A stretch of DNA of 64,000 nucleotides from Fontibacillus panacisegetis. Its GTDB lineage: Bacteria > Bacillota > Bacilli > Paenibacillales > Paenibacillaceae. A model generated the notes under the pieces. It did not search any database and was not told the origin of the DNA. It saw only the letters and a program-made list of their open reading frames with translations. Of the stretch, positions 50,858 through 59,924 are shown piece by piece. Positions within the stretch are counted from its first letter, which is position 1; every line of letters begins with the position of its first letter. The position numbers and the translations under genes were made by a program. The stretch lies in NCBI RefSeq assembly GCF_900102215.1, contig NZ_FNBG01000015.1:55206-119205 (forward strand), read 5' to 3'.

Positions 50858-50885
50858 TCCCTCCCTATCAGGGAGGGATATTTTA
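50858..50885 (+). terminator. Intrinsic terminator after terC
   Basis: TCCCTCCC-TATCA-GGGAGGGA then TATTTTAT. It separates the TerD/TerC part from the biosynthetic part. Confidence 0.75.
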
Positions 50886-50962
50886 TACCTCTTCCTAAAG
50901 CGTCAGATTTGTCGGACAACGATTAGGTATCAACCTCGATATTATAAATAAGGAGGTAGAAA

Positions 50963-52189
50963 ATGCGGTATTTTAATTATCTCACTCACGATGAAGAAGA
51001 ACGGATCTTTCACTCCTCACCAATGACCTTCAGTAATCAATCGGACCGAGAAATTCTGTCTCATTCCATCGGTGCAGCTCTGTATATGCCGGCTACAAGA
51101 TTGAATATTGCCGATGAACTCGCGTCGGGCAAGCACGAGGGACTTGTTTCCGTTGTGATGGATCTCGAAGATGCAGTCGGTGACCATCAAGTTGAATTAG
51201 CAGAGGAAAACTTGAAACAGCAAATGTACCGCTTGGCAGGTATGGTCAAGCTGGAAGCAATAAAATCCGACGACTTACCGCTTATCTTCATAAGAGTCAG
51301 AACACCGAAGCAGATGGAGCAAATTATTGATTTGCTTGAGTCGTCTTTAGAATTTGTAACCGGCTTTGTGTTACCGAAATTCAGTGTGGAGGTTGGGACA
51401 GAATATTTCGATATAATTCGCTCTTACAATGGGCACAAGCCATCTAATTTCCCGACATTATATGTTATGCCTATTCTGGAAACGTCAGATGTCATTTTTA
51501 AAGAGTCCAGGTACGCCACGCTTCATGGGATCAAGGATCTGTTGTCGCAGTACCGAGATCTTGTTCTGAATGTTCGGATTGGAGCAACGGATTTCTCAAG
51601 TTTGTTCGGGCTTCGCCGGAGCCCGGATATGACCATATATGATATAGGTGTAATCCGTGATTGTATCATTGATGTTGTAAACATATTTGGTAGAGCTAAC
51701 GACCAATACGTGATTTCTGGACCGGTCTGGGAATATTTCAAAAATGAGCGTGCCTCGAAACTTCATATACGAGCCGCAACATTTGAGGACGCGGGTGGAA
51801 AAGCGGGTCAACGTACACGTATAGATATTGTCAATGAATACATGGAAGGGTTAATTCGTGAAGTCTCCCTAGACAAGGCAAATGGAATCATCGGAAAGTC
51901 AATTATTCATCCGAGTCACATTATTCCGGTTCAGTCCTCGTATGTTGTCACGTATGAAGAATATCTCGATGCAACCAACATCGTGAACAGCAATAACGGA
52001 ATGATTGGAGTGGTAAAGAGTCAACACGAGAATAAGATGAACGAAATTAAACCACATCTAAACTGGGCAAATCGAATCCTGACGAGAGCGAAAATTTATG
52101 GGGTGCTAAATGAAAACAAAAACTATACTTCCATCTTACTCGGACACGAATCTTCACAACATGAGAAGACAATCCTTTCGTATTCTTGA
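50963..52189 (+). CDS. HpcH/HpaI aldolase or citrate-lyase-beta-like enzyme of the Ter locus
   Basis: 408 residues, TIM-barrel with the metal-binding block VVMDLEDAVGDHQVELAEEN and RVRTPKQMEQ, then LNVRIGATDFSSLFGLRRSP. Related to citrate lyase beta and HpcH aldolases, which make or break C-C bonds next to a carboxylate or CoA ester. In Ter loci it is one of five conserved enzymes thought to build an unknown nucleotide-like small molecule. ATG follows AAGGAGG. First gene of the biosynthetic unit. Confidence 0.88.
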   Translation: MRYFNYLTHDEEERIFHSSPMTFSNQSDREILSHSIGAALYMPATRLNIADELASGKHEGLVSVVMDLEDAVGDHQVELAEENLKQQMYRLAGMVKLEAIKSDDLPLIFIRVRTPKQMEQIIDLLESSLEFVTGFVLPKFSVEVGTEYFDIIRSYNGHKPSNFPTLYVMPILETSDVIFKESRYATLHGIKDLLSQYRDLVLNVRIGATDFSSLFGLRRSPDMTIYDIGVIRDCIIDVVNIFGRANDQYVISGPVWEYFKNERASKLHIRAATFEDAGGKAGQRTRIDIVNEYMEGLIREVSLDKANGIIGKSIIHPSHIIPVQSSYVVTYEEYLDATNIVNSNNGMIGVVKSQHENKMNEIKPHLNWANRILTRAKIYGVLNENKNYTSILLGHESSQHEKTILSYS

Positions 52190-53498
52190 TGACTTAGAAG
52201 TCTCCATAGAAATTATGAACAACCCGTTCGATCTGCCTCTTGAAGCACTTTTTCAAATGGCAGCGCGAATCAATAAGAAGAGAAGTTTCCTCTTCGTAAG
52301 TAAAGTTTTGGGAAAACATCTCCCAGTGAATCCTTACATTTCTTTAATGGGTGGAGCAATACTTGGTCTGCTTTATTACAAACTAGAGGGTTATCCGATC
52401 AGTTTGGATCAAACGGAGATTAAATCGGCATTTCAAGATCCGAAGGTTGCTGAAAAGGTATTTCGAAGCATAAAGAGCAACCCGTTTCAATTATCGGAAC
52501 CGACCTTGTTTATAGGATTTGCTGAAACAGCAACGGCACTGGGCACTAGCATGTTTGATGTATTCAGCGGCCCAACAAAATATATCCATACAACTAGGGA
52601 AAACGTCACCAATAAACAGCCATCCATAGTGTTTGAGGAAGAACACTCCCACGCATCAGCACATCGGTGCTATATCACGGACAACCACTTTTTGAAGGGA
52701 ACCGAAACGGTTGTGCTGGTTGATGACGAGATTACGACAGGTAAGACTGCACTCAATATTATTCGTGATCTGCATGCAAAGTCACCGAGGCACAAATATA
52801 TCGTTGCGTCATTATTGGATTGGCGTTCCGAAGAGGATATAGAGAGATTCAATCAAGTTGAGCGTGAACTGGGGATTTCGATTACTTGTCTTACTTTTCT
52901 ACAAGGAAGAATTGTTGTAAACGGAGGCCCAGTAGACCGACCTTCTTCCAAGACATGTGCTAATTCAAAGTCTGAGCCGACCATTCTTCATTATTCTATC
53001 GACCACATGTTCAAGTATATTCCCTTCGTCTCATCGTTTGAAGATGGTACAAAGAATGTACGTCCATACCTTATGGAAACAGGACGATTCGGCATAACAG
53101 GTAATGATAGACCTGCGATTGATGATCGTATCTCCAAGTGCGCAAGCGTTTTAAAGAGCCAAAGGTGTGGTCAAAGGACGTTATGTATGGGGACAGGCGA
53201 ATTCATGTATTTGCCCATGCGTATAGCGGCGGAAATGGGTGAGGGAATATCATATCAATCCAGCACACGGAGCCCAATTCATCCTTTTGACGACGATAAT
53301 TACGCCATACGAAATGTTTATTCATTCCAAAGCCAAGATGATCGTTCAGTAAGCAATTTTTTTTACAATATCAATATTGGTATGTATGATGAAGTATTCG
53401 TCTTTTTGGAGAGAGTGTCCTCCAGCGAAATGCTCACCCCATTAACCGATGCACTAAAAGGAACCGGTATCCCTATTATTCATTTTGTTCATTTCTAA
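52110..53498 (+). CDS. Phosphoribosyltransferase-like enzyme of the Ter locus
   Basis: 462 residues. The PRPP-binding loop TVVLVDDEITTGKTALNII (around 205-223) is a clear type I PRTase motif; the C-terminal half with MGTGEFMYLPMRIAAEMGEG is the TRSP-like domain of this group. It would transfer or remove a phosphoribosyl group on an unknown base. The ATG at 52110 overlaps the previous gene by 80 bases; ATG 52161 is a shorter alternative, which would still leave a 29-base overlap. Coupled with the neighbours. Confidence 0.88.
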   Translation: MKTKTILPSYSDTNLHNMRRQSFRILDDLEVSIEIMNNPFDLPLEALFQMAARINKKRSFLFVSKVLGKHLPVNPYISLMGGAILGLLYYKLEGYPISLDQTEIKSAFQDPKVAEKVFRSIKSNPFQLSEPTLFIGFAETATALGTSMFDVFSGPTKYIHTTRENVTNKQPSIVFEEEHSHASAHRCYITDNHFLKGTETVVLVDDEITTGKTALNIIRDLHAKSPRHKYIVASLLDWRSEEDIERFNQVERELGISITCLTFLQGRIVVNGGPVDRPSSKTCANSKSEPTILHYSIDHMFKYIPFVSSFEDGTKNVRPYLMETGRFGITGNDRPAIDDRISKCASVLKSQRCGQRTLCMGTGEFMYLPMRIAAEMGEGISYQSSTRSPIHPFDDDNYAIRNVYSFQSQDDRSVSNFFYNINIGMYDEVFVFLERVSSSEMLTPLTDALKGTGIPIIHFVHF

Positions 53499-53523
53499 CA
53501 TTATCAACAAGGAGGATAGTCTC

Positions 53524-54669
53524 ATGTCCATTCAAACGATTGTAAAGAACCTTCCCCAACCTACACCGCTCGGCAGTTATAGTCCTGGAGATGTCGTATT
53601 CCTGCTTAAGGATCTAAGTACAGTTGAGTTGGAAAAGGACATGGAAGATAGGGAAGAGGCCATCCAGTCAGGAACACATTACTCTGAAATGTTGCCGATG
53701 GAGTATCAGCCAACGCAACAATATATTCAACTTTTCCATGATACGTTAAAAACCACGGCACGGAATGTCGCGCTTGCTTCCGCGATTACAGCTGAACTCA
53801 TATGGAGTAAAAGAGGGGAAAATACGATTATTGCTTCTCTTGCTAGAGCCGGAACACCGATCGGTATCTTGATTAAGCGCTACATTCGGTTGGTTTACCA
53901 ACATGATCTTCCTCACTACAGCATTTCCATCATCAGAGGAAAAGGGATCGACGAAAACGCTGTACTCTATATGTTGAAACAACATCCTCAATTTAGCATT
54001 CAGTTTGTTGATGGATGGACAGGGAAAGGGGTTATTCGAAACGTCCTTATCCAAGCTCGGGAAACATTGAAAATGAAGTATGGGATCATCATTGATGATG
54101 ACCTTGCAGTTTTAGCAGATCCCGCTCGTTGCTCGGCAACATTCGGTACCCGGGAAGACTTTCTCATTCCTAGCGCCTGTTTAAATTCAACCGTATCAGG
54201 TCTTATGAGTAGAACTGTTTTGCGTGATGACCTAATTGGGCCCGATGATTACCATGGTGCCAAGTTCTATAAGGAATGGTTGAAAGACGATGTATCCAAT
54301 CTCTTTGTCGATACCGTTTCAAGGTATTTCGCTGACGTAAAAGAGGAAGCCAAGCAACAAGCAACTTATCTCTATGACAACCCCCATGAAACAGAAGTAA
54401 CTTGGAAAGGTATGAAAGATATTAATCGAATCCAAGAAGACTTTGGCATCGCGGATGTGAACTTAGTGAAGCCGGGTGTTGGAGAAACGACTCGTGTCCT
54501 TTTACGCCGTGTTCCATGGAAGATTCTTGTGGACCGTATGGATAATCCACACCTTAAACACATCTTGTTGTTGGCCGAAGATCGTAATGTCCCTGTAGAG
54601 GTATATCCTGATCTGACATATTCATGCTGCGGGATCATAAAGCCTGTAAACGGGGGTGATCAGTCATGA
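53524..54669 (+). CDS. StiP-like (PELOTA/PRTase-associated) protein of the Ter locus
   Basis: 381 residues, in the family annotated as cysteine protease StiP. Blocks YSPGDVVFLLKDLSTVELEK, ASLARAGTPIGILIKRYI, then FVDGWTGKGVIRNVLIQARE. The RAGTP and DGWTGKG motifs look more like a phosphoribosyltransferase fold than a protease, so the protease label is doubtful. ATG 53524 with AAGGAGG. The stop overlaps the next start (ATGA). Confidence 0.85.
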   Translation: MSIQTIVKNLPQPTPLGSYSPGDVVFLLKDLSTVELEKDMEDREEAIQSGTHYSEMLPMEYQPTQQYIQLFHDTLKTTARNVALASAITAELIWSKRGENTIIASLARAGTPIGILIKRYIRLVYQHDLPHYSISIIRGKGIDENAVLYMLKQHPQFSIQFVDGWTGKGVIRNVLIQARETLKMKYGIIIDDDLAVLADPARCSATFGTREDFLIPSACLNSTVSGLMSRTVLRDDLIGPDDYHGAKFYKEWLKDDVSNLFVDTVSRYFADVKEEAKQQATYLYDNPHETEVTWKGMKDINRIQEDFGIADVNLVKPGVGETTRVLLRRVPWKILVDRMDNPHLKHILLLAEDRNVPVEVYPDLTYSCCGIIKPVNGGDQS

Positions 54670-55490
54670 TGATATTCGCAAGTGATCTCGACAAAACCTT
54701 GATTTATTCAAAAAAATCAATGAAAGAAACCTTATCTGAAGATGAACTTGTACCAGTAGAGGAAAATGGGGGTGCTTTCACTTCCTTCATGACCCAAAGT
54801 GCATTGTCATGGCTGACTTTGATCACCCAAGTCGCTTCATTCATACCTGTTACCACACGGACCATCTCCCAATATCGTAGGGTTTTTCAGTTTTCGAAGA
54901 ACGTGAATGTGAAGTATGCAGTTACCAGTAATGGTGGAAATATACTTGTTGACGGGGAGCCTGACCAAGAATGGTGCGAACACGTAAGATTAGCTGTAGA
55001 AAGTAGTGCCAGCAGGGAAGAGATTAAGATGATGTATGATGAAATATCTTCCCCCGAGTGGGCCCTACGTGGATGGCTTTGTGATGATCTCTTCTATACG
55101 ATGATCATTGATCCGGACAAGACACCACTGGAAATACTTGATCAATTTAGGAGTAAGTTGCTTGCTCAAGGGTGGGTATTATCCATACAAGGAAGAAAGG
55201 TTTATCTTGTGCCGGAGCGGATTACTAAAGGGGATGCCCTGTTATATCTAAAGGAACGAATCGGAGCTACATATATCGCTGCTTCTGGAGATTCATTACT
55301 TGACGAAAGTCTCTTAAAAGTTGCAAATTATGCAATTTCCCCAAGACACGGAGAACTTTATGCGCTCTATGGGGACAGTCACCATTATAGATTCACTGAA
55401 TCTTCGGGGATAAGGGCCTCGGAGGAGCTTCTGGAATGGGTACATCGTGGATTTCTGGAACACAAGAGTCAACTCATTTCTTCACGTTAG
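54666..55490 (+). CDS. HAD-superfamily phosphatase of the Ter locus
   Basis: 274 residues. Catalytic DxD near the start (FASDLDKTLIYS, Asp7 and Asp9), and the motif IV GDSLLDESLLKVANYAI at the C-terminal end, as in Cof-like or sucrose-phosphate-phosphatase-like HADs with a cap. It probably removes a phosphate in the same pathway. The four-base overlap with the StiP-like gene means tight coupling. Confidence 0.88.
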   Translation: MMIFASDLDKTLIYSKKSMKETLSEDELVPVEENGGAFTSFMTQSALSWLTLITQVASFIPVTTRTISQYRRVFQFSKNVNVKYAVTSNGGNILVDGEPDQEWCEHVRLAVESSASREEIKMMYDEISSPEWALRGWLCDDLFYTMIIDPDKTPLEILDQFRSKLLAQGWVLSIQGRKVYLVPERITKGDALLYLKERIGATYIAASGDSLLDESLLKVANYAISPRHGELYALYGDSHHYRFTESSGIRASEELLEWVHRGFLEHKSQLISSR

Positions 55491-55501
55491 GAGGAAGTCC
55501 C

Positions 55502-56527
55502 ATGACATTACGTATTTGGTTTAACCGAACCTTCGCAACAGCAATTCATTATGTTGAAATGATTCGCAATAATCCTGACGATCTGAAGGTGGAAATTTAC
55601 GCTACCCATCCGAAGCGACACTCCTTGATGCTTCAAGCAGCTGATTATTCAGAGCTCGAGCCAACTCTACCAATGGATGAATATGTGAAATATTGCTTAG
55701 ACTTCTGCAGAAAGCACCAAATTGATGTGTTTTTTCCCCACTATGGACTGACGGACATTGCCCCGTATATTGAAGACTTCAATCAGATCAGAACCAAAGT
55801 AATGCTCTCCGGGGATCCAGAACTATTAAAGATCGTCTCTGATAAGGGTGAACTATTCAATAAGTTAGCAGACATTGAAGGACTTCACATTCCGGAGCAT
55901 TATGTGGTTACTACGCTTGATGAATTTGAAAGAGCGTACACAAACCTTCTTACAAAGGGATTAGATGTTTGTGTAAAACCGGTAACAGCTGAAGGTGGAG
56001 CGGGTTTTCGAATTATTGATAATGCCCCCCCAACCATTCAATCCCTGTACGAGTCAGTGAAGCCACGTATTTGCATTGGTGATATTCTTCGATTGCTTGA
56101 GGAGCACAAAGGGCCAGTTGCACCACTTATGATCATGGAACATTTAAAAGGATCAGAGTATAGTGTGGATTGTTTAGGAACGAAGCAGCAGTTGCTTGCC
56201 GCTGTTCCACGTAAAAAGGTCGAAGGGAGAATTAGGGCGCTCGAAGATAACAATGACCTAATTCGACTATCCACTGCGATTCACCGAAGGCTTCCTTTGC
56301 AATACAATTTCAATATTCAATTCATATACCAGGGCGACACGCCAAAGTTGCTTGAAATAAATCCGAGAATGTCCGGTGGAATGTATACTTCTTGCCTGAG
56401 TGGGGTCAATTTTCCCTACCTGGCGTTGAAACTCCTACTTGGAAGGGATGTCCCGATTCAAGAATACCAGCTTAATATCATGGCTACGCATTACGAAAAA
56501 GAAATCATACTTAAACACCATCTATGA
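55502..56527 (+). CDS. ATP-grasp ligase of the Ter locus
   Basis: 341 residues. ATP-grasp elements: VCVKPVTAEGGAGFRIID, MIMEHLKGSEYSVDCLG, PKLLEINPRMSGGMYTSCLS. Such enzymes join a carboxylate to an amine or thiol by way of an acyl phosphate, so an amino-acid-like group could be added to the product of the locus. ATG 55502 after TAGGAGG; the longer upstream frame overlaps the HAD gene and has no ribosome site. A terminator follows. Confidence 0.9.
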   Translation: MTLRIWFNRTFATAIHYVEMIRNNPDDLKVEIYATHPKRHSLMLQAADYSELEPTLPMDEYVKYCLDFCRKHQIDVFFPHYGLTDIAPYIEDFNQIRTKVMLSGDPELLKIVSDKGELFNKLADIEGLHIPEHYVVTTLDEFERAYTNLLTKGLDVCVKPVTAEGGAGFRIIDNAPPTIQSLYESVKPRICIGDILRLLEEHKGPVAPLMIMEHLKGSEYSVDCLGTKQQLLAAVPRKKVEGRIRALEDNNDLIRLSTAIHRRLPLQYNFNIQFIYQGDTPKLLEINPRMSGGMYTSCLSGVNFPYLALKLLLGRDVPIQEYQLNIMATHYEKEIILKHHL

Positions 56528-56535
56528 TTCACTTC

Positions 56536-56559
56536 CCGATCCTTATTGGATCGGTTTCT
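56536..56559 (+). terminator. Intrinsic terminator after the ATP-grasp gene
   Basis: CCGATCC-TTATT-GGATCGG followed by TTTCTTTG. It ends the biosynthetic unit. The next 199 bases to 56758 hold no gene. Confidence 0.7.
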
Positions 56560-56758
56560 TTGCATTCCCTTAATTGACAGGAATCAACAATTCTTTTATC
56601 ATCTAAAGCATCCCATCCTTCTGGTGTCCTAGCTGAGATATTCATATCTTTCTTTGATTGCTATTCCATCAACAGCACTATGAAAATGGAATTTCAAAGG
56701 AATACACGAACTTAACCGAGAACTTTACCAACAATCATAAGATGGAGGTGCAAATTCT

Positions 56759-57427
56759 TTGCAACTGAAATACAAATTAGCAATAAGTGCAACGGCAGCC
56801 GGATATATCATTAGTTTGATAACATCTTTGATCCTTCCTGTAGCATTGGTTCTATTGATTCCAACAGCGATCTCGATCATTGGGGTTCTCATATTAAGTA
56901 AGCAATCTATCGCATTGAAAGGTCCTACTACTCCGGCTCAGACAATCACAGAGCAGAAGCCGACCTATGAGCAGAATCGAGTCAGTGAGGGGCTAGGGAT
57001 CGAAGAAACGGAACATGCTATCGCACAAGATCCGTTTTGGGGACCGATTCAGGACTACATAGACGTCCTTCAAGAGATGATCATTTCAGAGGGGCAGAAA
57101 GACGCACTAGATAATGAGATCGTCGAAAAAAGCTTAAGTCTTCTCACAAGAATTAAACATCTGATCCCTCAACTCAAGGAAATGAATGCTGGCAACATGA
57201 ACCACAATATTCAGCGCCTAGTTTTTAAGGACTTGAATGGAGCGATCAACCCGTTCTTGAAACTCAGTGGGGAAGGTAAGCGAATTAACCGTCGCTTGCT
57301 GCTGAATGGTCTGAAAGATATCCATACAAAGCTTTCTTCGTATGTTGAGTCAATCGAGCAAAAAGATCTTATTGAACTTCAAACACGGGTAGAACTTATC
57401 CATCAAAGGTATGGATCTGCCGACTAA
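56759..57427 (+). CDS. XpaC-like membrane protein paired with TelA
   Basis: 222 residues. Two hydrophobic helices at the N-terminus (AAGYIISLITSLILPVALVL, IPTAISIIGVLIL), a linker and an alpha-helical soluble part. Gene order XpaC-like then TelA is as in Bacillus xpaC-yaaN. TTG start with GGAGGTG upstream. It may anchor TelA at the membrane. Identity with XpaC proper is not certain. Confidence 0.7.
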   Translation: MQLKYKLAISATAAGYIISLITSLILPVALVLLIPTAISIIGVLILSKQSIALKGPTTPAQTITEQKPTYEQNRVSEGLGIEETEHAIAQDPFWGPIQDYIDVLQEMIISEGQKDALDNEIVEKSLSLLTRIKHLIPQLKEMNAGNMNHNIQRLVFKDLNGAINPFLKLSGEGKRINRRLLLNGLKDIHTKLSSYVESIEQKDLIELQTRVELIHQRYGSAD

Positions 57428-57444
57428 TTAGAGGAGGAGTAACA

Positions 57445-58533
57445 ATGTCTGCACAACTTGTTGAATTGAAACAAACGGATTTGATGAAAGTCGAAGAAGA
57501 GGCAAAGCTGCTGCTCAGTAAAGTATCAGCAACCGATACAATGGAATTGGAAACTCTCATGGATAGCATCGGTCGAATGGGATCAAAAACGATGGAGTCA
57601 GCAGGTCAGTCACTCACGATGCTTGAACGACCAGTAAATGAACTGATGTCCGGAAAACGTTCTGAGGTTCAAAACAATATCTTGAAGTTGCGTGGTGAGA
57701 TCGATTCCCTGAGCAAAAGCAAACAACTTGGATTAATGGACAAGCTTCTGAAAAAAACACCGCTGAAAAATTACATATATAAGTATCAATCCGTTAAAAC
57801 AAATGTGAATGCTATTGTTCAATCGCTTCGCAATGGTAAGGAAACGCTCGAGGAGAACATGGCCTACATGAAAACTCTCAAGAAAAGCTCCATCGAAAAT
57901 GTATATCAGCTCCAAATGCGAATTGCCATGGGAGAGAAACTAAAGTCCTTGTTCGAAGAAGAAATAGCGAAGTCGGAAAATGAGGCTAGAAAATCACATT
58001 TGGAGCGGGGTCTACGTAAGGTAGTTACTCGAATTCAGTCCTTTCATGAAATGATTATCCTGTATCAGCAGGCTATCGCTGGTACCGATATTATTAACGA
58101 TAATAATGACAAGCTCATTGATGCGGTTGATGCAACGATCGAGAAAACTCAAAATTTGTTGACGGTATCGGCTATGATTTCGATGGCCTTGGAGGACCAG
58201 GCGCAAACAATTGAAGCCGTCAACAATACAAATGCTACGCTAAGTAGTATGTTCGAGGAAAACTCGCGTTTGCTGAAAGAGACGACTCAGAAGACGAACG
58301 AGTTGATGAGTAAGCCGGGATTACAGATTGAATCCATTGAACGGGGTATCTCGGATCTTTTTGCTGCCATGGATTTATTCGAACAATCAAACCGCACCAT
58401 TATTCAGACAGCGAGCGAGCAAAACAAACGTCTTGGCGCAATCAATCAGCAGATGGGTCAGCGTATTGGTTTGAATGCAGGCGCGAAAGCAAACCCCGAG
58501 TTGGAAAGTGCAGAGTTCGGACTTCTGGAATAG
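57445..58533 (+). CDS. telA: Toxic anion resistance protein TelA family
   Basis: 362 residues, all alpha-helical with long coiled-coil segments, no membrane helix. Blocks MDKLLKKTPLKNYIYKYQSV, SNRTIIQTASEQNKRLGAIN fit TelA/KlaA (YaaN/YceH). ATG after GAGGAGG, 17 bases behind the XpaC-like gene. Last gene of the Ter locus. The family goes with resistance to tellurite and to other envelope stress; the mechanism is unknown. Confidence 0.93.
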   Translation: MSAQLVELKQTDLMKVEEEAKLLLSKVSATDTMELETLMDSIGRMGSKTMESAGQSLTMLERPVNELMSGKRSEVQNNILKLRGEIDSLSKSKQLGLMDKLLKKTPLKNYIYKYQSVKTNVNAIVQSLRNGKETLEENMAYMKTLKKSSIENVYQLQMRIAMGEKLKSLFEEEIAKSENEARKSHLERGLRKVVTRIQSFHEMIILYQQAIAGTDIINDNNDKLIDAVDATIEKTQNLLTVSAMISMALEDQAQTIEAVNNTNATLSSMFEENSRLLKETTQKTNELMSKPGLQIESIERGISDLFAAMDLFEQSNRTIIQTASEQNKRLGAINQQMGQRIGLNAGAKANPELESAEFGLLE

Positions 58534-58565
58534 AAATTATTAATCTCATAATTCTTGATCAAATG

Positions 58566-58597
58566 TGGGGGGGGCCATTGGGGCATTGCCCCCTTTT
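58566..58597 (+). terminator. Intrinsic terminator after telA
   Basis: GGGG-CATTG-CCCC within a G-rich/C-rich stretch, then TTTTATT. Confidence 0.7.
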
Positions 58598-58701
58598 ATT
58601 CATCACATAACATTATATAAGTAGAGAACAGTGGGAATCATGAATAGCATATACCTTCACCAGAATGCATATAAAGTAGAAAAAGCCATGGGGTGGAAGC
58701 A

Positions 58702-58809
58702 ATGCTAGGTTTCATTGTCTGCGCTGGACTCTTGATTACACTAATATTTTTGGCAGCATCCGAACGTTCAGAATCCATAACTGAATTGAATCATAATAGA
58801 GATGCTTAA
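58702..58809 (+). CDS. 35-residue single-pass membrane mini-protein
   Basis: MLGFIVCAGLLITLIFLAAS followed by a charged 15-residue tail. The ATG lies five bases after GGGTGG. Nothing recognised; coding status rests on the ribosome site and the clean helix-plus-tail layout. Confidence 0.4.
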   Translation: MLGFIVCAGLLITLIFLAASERSESITELNHNRDA

Positions 58810-58863
58810 CGTCACCACTTCTGCTATGATAAGAATTAGTAGAAGTGGTGCGGGAGGAAAGAT

Positions 58864-59421
58864 ATGCAAGAGTTTCAGTATGAGCTTATGTCGAATATGT
58901 CGATTAAGATAAAGTACAACTATGGTGGGGAATTCTTTACCTTCAACATGTATCCGAAGGAGGGATATTGGATCATTCATCCTTTTGAAGGAATACTGCT
59001 CGGTAATCGACAGATGTGTGTTTTAGTTCTCAAAGAGCTGTTTCAAAACAAATCATTTCACGTCATGTTAGCAAAAGAACAGATTACGTTTAATAGTATT
59101 CGCTCCTCGATTGATTTGTCTGACTCCGAAGAAATGATATTTACAACCTGGGAACGGGACGCAAAAGCTTCCGAGGGAAATCCAGTTAAGGAGTTTATCC
59201 AATCACACACTCTTGATGACATTATTTGTTTGGAAAAGGAACGTCTTAACGAGCGAATTTCATTTTACAGACAGATTCTTCAGTTGATGTTTATGCAGGA
59301 TTTAGGACCAGATGATCCGGAGTTCATAGCTGTTCAACGTATTATTCATGCCTTCGAAACGGCTGTTGATCACATCCAAGGATCCAGCGGACCTCACTTT
59401 CCTGATAGAAAAAGATTCTAA
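58864..59421 (+). CDS. Hypothetical protein
   Basis: 185 residues, soluble, no signal peptide. Two parts: a beta-rich N-terminus (IKIKYNYGGEFFTFNMYPKE) and a helical C-terminus (LNERISFYRQILQLMFMQDL). ATG with GGGAGGA upstream. Not recognised. It stands alone after the Ter locus. Confidence 0.7.
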   Translation: MQEFQYELMSNMSIKIKYNYGGEFFTFNMYPKEGYWIIHPFEGILLGNRQMCVLVLKELFQNKSFHVMLAKEQITFNSIRSSIDLSDSEEMIFTTWERDAKASEGNPVKEFIQSHTLDDIICLEKERLNERISFYRQILQLMFMQDLGPDDPEFIAVQRIIHAFETAVDHIQGSSGPHFPDRKRF

Positions 59422-59441
59422 CAACTAATTTACCGAGATCA

Positions 59442-59675
59442 GTGAAAATGAATGGTCATCTAGGTAAAAAACGACTTTCAGATAAAAGGGGGGGCTTTGA
59501 TTGTGGGGGAATATGTAAAATTAGCTGGTTTCAACGAAGCCTCCGAAATCGAGTAAGAATTGATGATATCAATTTAGAAAAATTACAATATTTACTAAGC
59601 ATCGCTTTCGAAGTAGAGCATACATTGAAAAAATTTTTACTCGATTTTATCATTAATTATGAAAACGAGCATTGA
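59442..59675 (+). CDS. Doubtful small ORF, perhaps frameshifted
   Basis: 77 codons without a good ribosome site. The end (DDINLEKLQYLLSIAFEVEH) looks like true protein, whereas the first 35 codons do not. In the next frame VGEYVKLAGFNEASEIE precedes it directly, so the real gene may have started near 59499 and suffered a frameshift near 59553. Confidence 0.25.
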   Translation: MKMNGHLGKKRLSDKRGGFDCGGICKISWFQRSLRNRVRIDDINLEKLQYLLSIAFEVEHTLKKFLLDFIINYENEH

Positions 59676-59748
59676 TAAATCAACGTTTTTTATTAGTTAA
59701 TATAAAAATGCAGTTTTTCCGAAGGAAACAGTTAAATTTCGTTGAAAG

Positions 59749-59883
59749 GATGCAAATGTGCAGCAATTTTTTGATACTGAGTCAGCTATTAGCGTGTTTG
59801 TGAGTAAAGCCTGCACATTTGCAGTAATTTCGTGTATATGTTTGAAATAAGAGGCCAAAGCCTGCACATTTGCAGGAATTTGC
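59749..59883 (-). repeat. Repeat units of the CTGCA-n4-TGCAG family, 51 bp apart
   Basis: Units at 59806-59832 and 59857-59883 share AAAGCCTGCACATTTGCAG, then (G/T)AATTT; a third, diverged unit (ATGCAAATGTGCAGCAATTT) starts at 59749 in the opposite sense. They are inverse copies of the pair at 12708-12787, with the same 51-bp spacing. They fill the gap before ribA. Confidence 0.75.
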
Positions 59884-59924
59884 ACTGATCTAGCAGTCCA
59901 GCCGATGCTTGTAGAGCAGGTATA

